Of a stretch of 64,000 nt of DNA, positions 34,560-41,074 are shown piece after piece. Each line of letters starts with the position of its first letter. The stretch's first letter is position 1. The notes under the pieces were generated by a model. It was not told the origin of the DNA. It saw only the letters and a program-made list of their open reading frames with translations, and did no database searches. The DNA lies in NCBI RefSeq assembly GCF_042658925.1, contig NZ_JBHSRF010000042.1, positions 10,310-74,309 of the forward strand, in the 5' to 3' direction. The translations under genes were made by a program, and so were the position numbers. The stretch comes from Sphaerisporangium aureirubrum (lineage in GTDB: Bacteria; Actinomycetota; Actinomycetes; Streptosporangiales; Streptosporangiaceae).

Positions 34560-34563
34560 CGCG

Positions 34564-34755
34564 TCCGGCGGGCAGGGAATAGCCGTCGATCATGCGATCT
34601 ATTCGCGCGAGATTGTCGTGGGGAAACATTCCCTCACGGCTGAGATGTGCCGCCCAGTCCGACATGGTGAAACCTGGGCGAAGGGTGTTGTCCCAATCGA
34701 GGACGGCCAGCCTGTGCTCGACCTGGGGGCTGTTTTCCGTCCGGGGCAGACTCAC
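34564..34755 (-). pseudogene. Remnant 5' end of a HAD-family hydrolase
   Basis: About 64 N-terminal residues resembling a HAD hydrolase: LAVLDWDNTLRPGFTMSDWA carries motif I (DxDxT), then MFPHDNLARIDRMIDGYSLP. Homology stops at about 34564, where the sequence runs out of frame into the decayed membrane protein gene. All later HAD motifs are missing, so no functional hydrolase can be made. Confidence 0.65.
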
Positions 34756-34839
34756 TGGGAAGCTCTCCCGATCCTCGAATGACAGGGGCGGCCGGCCTTG
34801 CTTCCCGGGTACGCGGCGGCGGGACCGCTGGCGGCGGGT

Positions 34840-35571
34840 TCAGGGCTTCTGGCTGGTGCGTTCTCCGGTGCCGAGGCCGTCGAACAGGACGGTGATGTAG
34901 TGCTCGGCGAGGGTGGTGGTGTTGAGGCGGCCGCCGGAGCGGAACCAGCGGACGGCGACCCAGATGGTGTCGCGGATCATGCGGTAGGTGAGCTTGGGGT
35001 CGACGTCGGGGCGGAACGAGCCTTCCGACTGGCCGCGCTTGATCTGCTCGACCCACATGCGCTCGACCTCGTCCTCGGCCTTGATGAGGTAGTCGAAACG
35101 GTCGCCGGGCAGCGAGCGCAGGTAGTTCCAGTCGTTCTGCATGACGGTGATGGCGGCGCGGTGGGGCTCCAGGGTGCTGAAGCCGATGCGCACCATCTCG
35201 GACAGCACGGTGCGGGCGTCGTCCCCGTGGTCGAGGGCCGCGCGGTAGCGGCCGATCAGGTCCTTGAGGAAGGTGGACAGGACCTCGTCGACGATGGTCT
35301 CTTTGGAGTCGAAATGGTGATAGAGACTGCCGGAAAGGATGCCCGCCTCGTCGGCGATCTCGCGTACCGTGGTCGCCTGGAAGCCCTTGCGCGCGAAGAG
35401 CTCGGCGGCCAGCTTGACCAGGTGGTCGCGGCGCTCGGAGGCCGTGCCGTTCGACCCCGCCCGCCGGGCGCCCCCCTGGCGCCTCGGTGCCGAACCTCCC
35501 CGGGAGGGGGTGCCCGCGGCCGTGTCCGCGACCGTGCCGCCGGAGTTCTTTCGCATGTTCACGTCCTCCAT
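34840..35571 (-). CDS. kstR2: KstR2-like TetR-family repressor
   Basis: A 243-residue TetR protein whose body from about residue 50 closely follows KstR2: LAAELFARKGFQATTVREIA, DEAGILSGSLYHHFDSKE, VERMWVEQIKRGQSEGSFRP, RMIRDTIWVAVRWFRSGG. KstR2 represses genes for the last steps of steroid (C/D ring) breakdown. The basic N-terminal extension of about 45 residues is longer than in mycobacteria. ATG 35571 and ATG 35556 both have GGAGG at a good distance. The divergent gene is a FadA6-like thiolase, and a KstR2-type operator lies between them. The symbol is inferred from similarity and operator. Confidence 0.72.
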   Translation of the reverse strand: MEDVNMRKNSGGTVADTAAGTPSRGGSAPRRQGGARRAGSNGTASERRDHLVKLAAELFARKGFQATTVREIADEAGILSGSLYHHFDSKETIVDEVLSTFLKDLIGRYRAALDHGDDARTVLSEMVRIGFSTLEPHRAAITVMQNDWNYLRSLPGDRFDYLIKAEDEVERMWVEQIKRGQSEGSFRPDVDPKLTYRMIRDTIWVAVRWFRSGGRLNTTTLAEHYITVLFDGLGTGERTSQKP

Positions 35572-35583
35572 TATGAGCCTCCA

Positions 35584-35597
35584 CGCAATCGCTTGTT
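35584..35597. promoter_or_regulatory. Second, weaker KstR2-type half site
   Basis: CGCAATCGCTTGTT matches one full half (CTTGnT) of AnCAAGnnCTTGnT and three of four bases of the other (CAAT). It lies 13 bases upstream of the KstR2-like start. Confidence 0.35.
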
Positions 35598-35646
35598 CGC
35601 CTAATGGGAGGGACGAGAAGCCTGCTCACCCCTGGTGTAAGAGGCT

Positions 35647-35660
35647 ACCAAGCGCTTGTT
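35647..35660. promoter_or_regulatory. KstR2-type operator AnCAAGnnCTTGnT
   Basis: ACCAAGCGCTTGTT matches the published mycobacterial KstR2 consensus at every fixed base, with CAAGCGCTTG as a perfect 10-bp palindrome. It lies in the 156-bp divergent gap between the KstR2-like gene and the thiolase gene and probably controls both. Confidence 0.7.
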
Positions 35661-35727
35661 ACGCTGCCGATGACCGATATGCGGGGCCGCGTCGGACGCG
35701 GCGGAGGGACCGGAAGGACGGCGCGTG

Positions 35728-36852
35728 ATGGCGGACGCGTACATCGTGGGCGCGGTGCGGACCCCTGTCGGCCGCCGGGGCGGCGGCCTCGCCGGGGCCC
35801 ATCCCGCCGACCTCGCCGCCCACGTGCTGCGCGCGCTGATGGATCGTACCGGTGCCGATCCCGCGGCCGTCGAGGAGGTCGTGCTCGGCGGCGCCGCCGC
35901 CCCCGGCCCCCGGGCGGGCAACGTCGCCAGGATCGCCTGGCTGGCCGCCGGGTTACCCGAGGCGGTCCCCGGCGTGACCGTGGACCACGGGTCCGGATCC
36001 GGCCAGCAGGCCGTCCACTTCGCCGCCCAGGCGGTGCGCGCCGGGGACGCCCGGCTGGTCGTCGCCGGGGGCGTGCAGAACATGAGCGCCGTCCCGGCGG
36101 GGGAGCAGGTGTCCCCGGCCGCCGGGTCCCGGGGCTGGGCCGCCCGCTACCGCGGCAAGGAGCCGTCCGAGTGGCGCGCCGCCGAGCTGGTCGCCAGGCG
36201 CTGGGAGCTGTCCAGGGGCGAGCTGGAGGAGTACGCGCTGGAGTCCCACCGCCGGGCGGTGGCGGCGGGGGACGCGGGCCGCTTCGCCCGCGAGATCGCG
36301 CCGGCCCTCGGGATGCTCGCCGACGAGACGCCGCGCCGGGACCTCACCCCCGAGGCACTGGCGGCCCTGCCGCACCGGGCCGAGGGCGACCGGCTGACCG
36401 CCGCCCTGGCCGCCCCGCCCGCCGACGCCGCCGCCGTCCTGCTGATCGCCTCCCACGAGGCCGTGCGGACGCACGGCCTGGTCCCGAGGGCCCGGCTGCG
36501 CCACATGTCCGCCAGGGGCGGGGACCCGGCCGCGCCGCTCGCCGCCCTGATCCCCGCCACCGAGCACGCGCTGCGCGCGGCGCGCCTGAAGCTCGACGAC
36601 ATCGACGTGGTGGAGGCCGACGAGCGGTTCGCCCCCCTGGCCCTCGCCTGGCTGCGGGAGACCAGGGCCGATCCCGAGCGGGTCAACCCCTCGGGCGGCG
36701 CGCTCGCGCTCGGCGACCCTCTGGGCGCGCACGGTGCCCGGATGCTGACCTCGTTGCTGAACGAGCTGGAGCGCACGGACGGCCGGTTCGGCCTCCTGGT
36801 CGTGTCCACGGGTCTGGACCAGGCCGCTGCTACCATCATCGAGCGCCTTTGA
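35728..36852 (+). CDS. FadA6-like thiolase homologue lacking catalytic residues
   Basis: A 374-residue, full-length thiolase fold that aligns throughout with steroid 3-ketoacyl-CoA thiolase FadA6 (ADAYIVGAVRTPVGRRGGG, VVAGGVQNMSAVP, IPATEHALRAARLKLDDID, ATIIERL). The active site is lost: the nucleophile Cys is Ser89 (DHGSGSGQQ), NEAF is DERF (Asp298), GHP is GDP (Asp330) and the second Cys is Ser360 (VVSTGLD). Each change is one base from the usual codon. The frame is intact, so it is probably expressed, possibly as a non-catalytic subunit or binding protein. GTG at 35725 precedes the ATG. The KstR2-type operator is 68 bases upstream. Confidence 0.85.
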   Translation: MADAYIVGAVRTPVGRRGGGLAGAHPADLAAHVLRALMDRTGADPAAVEEVVLGGAAAPGPRAGNVARIAWLAAGLPEAVPGVTVDHGSGSGQQAVHFAAQAVRAGDARLVVAGGVQNMSAVPAGEQVSPAAGSRGWAARYRGKEPSEWRAAELVARRWELSRGELEEYALESHRRAVAAGDAGRFAREIAPALGMLADETPRRDLTPEALAALPHRAEGDRLTAALAAPPADAAAVLLIASHEAVRTHGLVPRARLRHMSARGGDPAAPLAALIPATEHALRAARLKLDDIDVVEADERFAPLALAWLRETRADPERVNPSGGALALGDPLGAHGARMLTSLLNELERTDGRFGLLVVSTGLDQAAATIIERL

Positions 36853-36891
36853 CCGGCCGAACCGGGAAATGCAATGGTCGGAGATATGGAA

Positions 36892-36910
36892 AATAGGAAA
36901 CTTTCCTATT
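36892..36910. promoter_or_regulatory. 19-bp palindrome AATAGGAAA-C-TTTCCTATT
   Basis: A perfect palindrome with 9-bp arms around a central C, 118-136 bases upstream of the GH3 start. Its core GGAAACTTTCC recurs upstream of the SDR gene at 38696. Probably an operator for a shared regulator not identified here. Confidence 0.6.
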
Positions 36911-37027
36911 AGATTGGCGTGCGTCCCGCTCTGAGGGCGCGTGGCCACGGCCCCGGCCCGCAGACGCGGGCCCTCGGTTCGCCGTACCCAGGCACGAGCC
37001 GCCACGACCCGCCAGGCGAGGAGAGTG

Positions 37028-38620
37028 ATGAAGCGCAGCCCCGAGCTCCTGCGTCTAGCCGATTCGGTCCTGTTGCCGGGGTTCGAGGGCGAGACGCCAC
37101 CCGACTGGCTGCGCCGCCGTCTCGGGGAGGGCCTGGCCGGCGTCGTGCTGTTCTCCCGCAACATCGGAACCCTGCCCCGGCTCGCCGAGCTGACCGCCGC
37201 GCTGCGCGCCGAGCGGCCGGACGCCGTCATCGGCGTCGACGAGGAGACCGGCGACGTCAGCCGCCTGGAGGCCCGCACCGGCAGCTCCCGGCCCGGCAAC
37301 TACGCCCTCGGCGTGGTGGACGACGTCGCGCTCACCGAGGAGATCGCCCGGGGCCTCGGCGCCGACCTGGCCGTCCTCGGGGTGAACGTCGACTTCGCGC
37401 CCGCGGCGGACGTCAACAGCAATCCCGACAATCCGGTCATCGGATTGCGGTCCTTCGGCGCGGATCCCGCGCTGGTGTCGCGGCACACCGCCGCCTGGGT
37501 GCGGGGGCTCCAGGCGGCGGGTGTCGCGGCCTGTGCCAAGCACTTCCCCGGCCACGGCGACACCGCCGTCGACTCCCACCACGGCCTGCCCGTGGTGGCG
37601 GCCACGCCCGAGCGGCTGCGCGAGGTGGAGCTGCGGCCGTTCCGCGCGGCCGTCGAGGCGGGGGTCCGCATGGTCATGACCGGGCACCTGCTGGTCGCCG
37701 CCTGCGACCCCGGCATGCCCGCCACGCTGAGCCGCCGGGTGCTGACCGGCCTGCTGCGCGAGGAGATGGGCTTCGGCGGCGTCATCGTCACCGACGCCAT
37801 CGAGATGGCCGCGGTGACCGAGCGGTACGGCATCGGCGGCGCGAGCGCGCGGGCCGTGGCGGCGGGCGCCGACCTGATCTGCGTCGGCGGCGAGAACGCC
37901 GGCGAGGACGTGGTGCTCGCCATCCGCGCCGCCATCGCCGACGCCGTCACCGAGGGCCTGCTCCCGGAGGAACGTCTCGCCGACGCCGCCCGCCGCACCG
38001 CTGAGCTGACCGCATGGACCGAGTCCCTGCGAGCCGTCCCGGCCGCGTCCGCCGCCGCCGGGCCGGTCAGGATCACGGCCGGTTCCGGCGGGCAGGACGC
38101 GCCCGTCGCGGGGGAGCCCGGCGTGGACGCCCCGGCCGGGCTGGTCGCCGCGCGGCGGGCCGTGCGGGTCACCCGGGGGGACTGGGAGGTGCCGCCGGGG
38201 GGCGCGGCGCCGTACGTGGTGGAACTGGCGCCGCTGATGAACCTCGCCATCGACAAGCACACGCCGTGGGGGGTGGGGGAGCCGCTGGCCAAGATGCTCC
38301 CCGGCACCACGGTGGTGCGGTTCGACCAGGAGGGATGGTCGGCGGCGACGGGGCCGGACCGGGTGCTCGGCGAGGTCGTGCTGGGCCCCGCGGCCGGGCG
38401 CCCGCTGGTGATCGTCGTCCGGGACGCCCACCGGCATCCCTGGCAGACCTCCGCGCTCGACCTGCTGCTGGGCGCCCGGCCGGACGCCGTGGTCGTCGAG
38501 ATGGGCCTGCCCGGCCGCACCGACCTCGGCGCCGTGCACATCGCCACCCACGGCGCGGCCCGCGTCTGCGGCCAGGCCGCCGCGGAGGTCCTCGCGGGCA
38601 TGCTGGACGGCCGTTCCTGA
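37028..38620 (+). CDS. Glycoside hydrolase family 3, beta-N-acetylglucosaminidase type
   Basis: A 530-residue GH3 enzyme of the NagZ class. Residues 171-184 carry KHFPGHGDTAVDSHHG, the Asp/His acid-base loop special to bacterial beta-N-acetylhexosaminidases, and the nucleophile Asp256 lies in GVIVTDAIEM. A C-terminal domain (residues about 370-530) follows, as in actinobacterial NagZ-like proteins. Probable role: removing GlcNAc from wall muropeptides or chitin fragments. No signal peptide. ATG 37028 has GAGGAG close upstream. A 19-bp palindrome lies upstream, suggesting its own regulation. Confidence 0.87.
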   Translation: MKRSPELLRLADSVLLPGFEGETPPDWLRRRLGEGLAGVVLFSRNIGTLPRLAELTAALRAERPDAVIGVDEETGDVSRLEARTGSSRPGNYALGVVDDVALTEEIARGLGADLAVLGVNVDFAPAADVNSNPDNPVIGLRSFGADPALVSRHTAAWVRGLQAAGVAACAKHFPGHGDTAVDSHHGLPVVAATPERLREVELRPFRAAVEAGVRMVMTGHLLVAACDPGMPATLSRRVLTGLLREEMGFGGVIVTDAIEMAAVTERYGIGGASARAVAAGADLICVGGENAGEDVVLAIRAAIADAVTEGLLPEERLADAARRTAELTAWTESLRAVPAASAAAGPVRITAGSGGQDAPVAGEPGVDAPAGLVAARRAVRVTRGDWEVPPGGAAPYVVELAPLMNLAIDKHTPWGVGEPLAKMLPGTTVVRFDQEGWSAATGPDRVLGEVVLGPAAGRPLVIVVRDAHRHPWQTSALDLLLGARPDAVVVEMGLPGRTDLGAVHIATHGAARVCGQAAAEVLAGMLDGRS

Positions 38621-38650
38621 GCCGGTTCGAGCGCCGGTCCGCAGGTCCCA

Positions 38651-38664
38651 GGTTGGTGTCAACC
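38651..38664 (+). other. Small hairpin GGTTG-gtgt-CAACC
   Basis: A 5-bp stem with a 4-nt loop 30 bases past the GH3 stop and before the SDR promoter palindromes. Could be a weak terminator or part of the operator region. Confidence 0.3.
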
Positions 38665-38677
38665 TCGTCATATATAC

Positions 38678-38693
38678 ATAAATCGCGATTTAT
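38678..38693. promoter_or_regulatory. Perfect 16-bp palindrome ATAAATCGCGATTTAT
   Basis: Fully symmetric AT-rich site in very GC-rich DNA, 39-54 bases upstream of the SDR start and overlapping a TATACAT-like promoter patch. Likely a repressor operator; the regulator is unknown. Confidence 0.6.
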
Positions 38694-38695
38694 CG

Positions 38696-38706
38696 GGAAA
38701 CTTTCC
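38696..38706. promoter_or_regulatory. GGAAACTTTCC palindrome, second copy
   Basis: Identical to the core of the palindrome at 36896-36906, exactly 1800 bp upstream. It lies 2 bp after the 16-bp palindrome and 25 bases before the SDR ATG. Confidence 0.55.
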
Positions 38707-38731
38707 ATGATCAGTGAAAGAGGAACGGTGA

Positions 38732-39643
38732 ATGAGCGGTATAAACGCGGGCCGGGTCGTCGTGGTGACCGGGGCGGGCCGGGGGATAGGGCGGGCGCAC
38801 GCGCTCGCGTTCGCCCGCGAGGGCGCCAAGGTGGTGGTCAACGACCTCGGCACCGAGCCGCACGGTGGGGGACGCTCGCCGGAGCCCGCCAGGGCGGTTG
38901 CCGAGGAGATCAACGACCTCGGCGGCCAGGCGGTCGCCAACTGTGACGACGTGACCGACTGGGACGGCGCGGCGCGGCTGGTCAAGATGGCGGTGAGCGC
39001 CTTCGGCGGCCTGGACGTGCTGGTGAACAACGCGGGCTTCGTCCGGGACCGCATGATCGTCTCGATGACCGAGGACGAGTGGGATGACGTGGTGCAGGTC
39101 CACCTCAAGGGGCATTTCCTGCCGCTACGGCACGCCGCCGCGTACTGGCGGGAGCGCTCGAAGGCCGGTGACCGGGCGGACGCCCGCGTGATCAACACCT
39201 CGTCCGGGGCGGGGGTGCTCGGCAGCGTCGGCCAGGCCAACTACGCGGCGGCCAAGGCGGGGATCATCGCCCTCACCTACACCGCGGCCGCCGAGCTCGG
39301 TCAGTACGGCGTGACCGTCAACGCCATCACGCCCGCCGCCCGCACCCGCATCACCGAGGAGGTGTTCGCCGACATGGTGGCGCCCCCGGAGTCGGGCTTC
39401 GACGTAATGGATCCCGCCAACGTCGCCCCGCTGGTCGTCTGGCTGGGGTCGCCGGAGTCCGCGCACGTCACCGGGCGGGTGTTCGAGCTCGAAGGGGGCA
39501 TGATCTCCATCGCCACGGGCTGGCGGCACGGGCCGGGGGTGGACAAGGGGGCCAGGTGGCGCCCGGTGGAGGCCGGCGAGGCCGTCGCCAAGCTCATCGC
39601 CGACGCCCCGCAGGCGGAACCGGTGTACGGCACCTCGGGCTGA
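38732..39643 (+). CDS. SDR-family oxidoreductase
   Basis: A 303-residue classical/extended-tail SDR: VVVVTGAGRGIGRAHALAFA (NAD(P) loop), DVLVNNAGFVRDRM, active-site Ser in INTSSGAGVLGSVGQ and Tyr/Lys in ANYAAAKAGI. The ending (ELEGGMISIATGWRHGPGVD) resembles hydroxyacyl-CoA/steroid-type dehydrogenases related to those of KstR2 regulons. AGAGGA lies 9 bases before the ATG. The substrate is unproven. Two palindromes sit in its promoter region. Confidence 0.85.
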   Translation: MSGINAGRVVVVTGAGRGIGRAHALAFAREGAKVVVNDLGTEPHGGGRSPEPARAVAEEINDLGGQAVANCDDVTDWDGAARLVKMAVSAFGGLDVLVNNAGFVRDRMIVSMTEDEWDDVVQVHLKGHFLPLRHAAAYWRERSKAGDRADARVINTSSGAGVLGSVGQANYAAAKAGIIALTYTAAAELGQYGVTVNAITPAARTRITEEVFADMVAPPESGFDVMDPANVAPLVVWLGSPESAHVTGRVFELEGGMISIATGWRHGPGVDKGARWRPVEAGEAVAKLIADAPQAEPVYGTSG

Positions 39644-39697
39644 ACGGGAACGGCCCGCCGTGCGCGGCGGGCGCGGCGGGTGCGTGGGCGGCCGGGG

Positions 39698-40069
39698 TCA
39701 GTAGAAGGCGTAGCACTCGACCTCGGCGCGGCGGGCGGTGAGGCCCTGGGCCACGGCGAGGCGCACGCAGCCCTGCTCCCGCGCGCTGAGGGCCAGTTCG
39801 CCGCAGACGGTCACGCTGGAGTAGGTGCGGCAGTCGAGGGCCTCGGCGGGGCGGCGGCCGACGGCGTACCTCTGCGTGGTGCGCGCCCGGCAGTCCGCCC
39901 GCGCGGCGGGGGTGTCGGCGTAGCGGCACTGGCTCATGAGGACGTTGTACTGGTCCCGGCTGACGTAGGTCTTCTCGTTGGCGTCCGGCGGTCCCCCGGC
40001 GGAGGCCGGGCCGATCGTGCCGGACATGGCGATGGTGGCGAGCGCGACGACCATGGCGACGTTCTTCAT
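39698..40069 (-). CDS. Small secreted six-cysteine protein
   Basis: A 123-residue protein with a clear signal peptide (KNVAMVVALATIAMSG, cleavage near PASA-GG). The mature part has six cysteines (MSQCRYA, ADCRA, LDCRTY, TVCGEL, QGCVRL, VECYAF), which could form three disulfides. A G-rich stretch (GGGGGGGATGTC) precedes the ATG. I do not recognise a family. It is divergent from the ATP-grasp gene. Confidence 0.72.
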   Translation of the reverse strand: MKNVAMVVALATIAMSGTIGPASAGGPPDANEKTYVSRDQYNVLMSQCRYADTPAARADCRARTTQRYAVGRRPAEALDCRTYSSVTVCGELALSAREQGCVRLAVAQGLTARRAEVECYAFY

Positions 40070-40234
40070 GACATCCCCCCCGTCATGTCATTCATCTACC
40101 CACGCGACCGCCTGTCGAAGAACCCAGCGGCCTAAAACGCCTGATGGGGGCATATCGGCGACCGCGGTATCACGGCATAAGTGACATGTCCGTACGATGC
40201 CTACGATGCTGACAGGTTCACGGGTGGGAGAGCT

Positions 40235-41053
40235 GTGCTGAAGGTCGCATATGTCACCTACGACGGTCCGGACCCCGACCGGGAGCTCGTGCTGGCCGAC
40301 TGGGCGCGGGCCGGGATCGACGGCCGGGCGGTCCGCTGGGACGATCCCGCCGTCCGCTGGGAGCGCCACGACGCCGCGGTGGTGCGCTCCACCTGGAACT
40401 ACGTCCACCGGCGCGACGAGTTCGTGGCGTGGGCGTACAAGGTGGAGGGCGTCACGCGGCTGCTCAACCCGGCCGCGATGCTCGACTTCAACTCCGACAA
40501 GTCCTACCTGCGCGGCCTCGGCGTGCCCACGGTGCCCACCCACTGGATCAGGCCGGGCGATCCGCTGGAGCTGCCCGATCTCGCCGAGTACGTCGTCAAG
40601 CCGTCGGTCTCGGCGGGGGCGCGCGACACGATCCGCACGGCCGACCGCGCGGCGGCCGGGGAGCACGTCCGGCGGCTGGTCGCGGGTGGCCGGGTGGCGA
40701 TGGTCCAGCCCTACCTCGGCATGGTGGAGGACGAGGGGGAGACCTCGCTGATCTATTTCGGCGGCGCGCTCAGCCACGCCCGCCGCCGCAACGCGATGCT
40801 GGCCCCGGACCTCCCCGCGGGCACCCACCTCGGCACGCTCGCCCGCGAGCCCGGCGACGACCAGCTGGACCTCGCGGCCAGGGTCCTCGCCACGCTACCG
40901 GAGACGCCGCTGTACGCCCGGGTCGACCTGGTCCGCCTCGCGGACGGTGCCCCCGCGGTGATCGAACTGGAGCTGGTGGAGCCCCATCTCTACCTGTCCG
41001 ACACCCCGGGGGCGGCCGGCCGCCTCACCGCCGCCCTGCTCGGCCTCCTGTGA
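40235..41053 (+). CDS. ATP-grasp protein (RimK/DcsG-like)
   Basis: A 272-residue ATP-grasp ligase-like protein. The N-terminal domain has VVRSTWNYVHRRDEFVAWAY, recalling the cyclo-ligase DcsG and glutathione-synthase-like proteins; YVVKPSVSAGARDT binds ATP, and the metal site is VIELELVEPHLYL. The GTG start (LKVAYVTYDG) follows GGGAGAG. It probably forms an amide or ester bond between an acid and an amine or hydroxyl, but the substrate is unknown. It ends 21 bp before the convergent M14 peptidase. Confidence 0.82.
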   Translation: MLKVAYVTYDGPDPDRELVLADWARAGIDGRAVRWDDPAVRWERHDAAVVRSTWNYVHRRDEFVAWAYKVEGVTRLLNPAAMLDFNSDKSYLRGLGVPTVPTHWIRPGDPLELPDLAEYVVKPSVSAGARDTIRTADRAAAGEHVRRLVAGGRVAMVQPYLGMVEDEGETSLIYFGGALSHARRRNAMLAPDLPAGTHLGTLAREPGDDQLDLAARVLATLPETPLYARVDLVRLADGAPAVIELELVEPHLYLSDTPGAAGRLTAALLGLL

Positions 41054-41074
41054 GCCGAGCAGGGCGGCGGAGGG

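Noticed and set aside
34330..34755. Functional 141-residue HAD-like protein
   Set aside because: Only motif I is present; after about residue 64 the sequence is an out-of-frame reading of another gene, so it was called a remnant.
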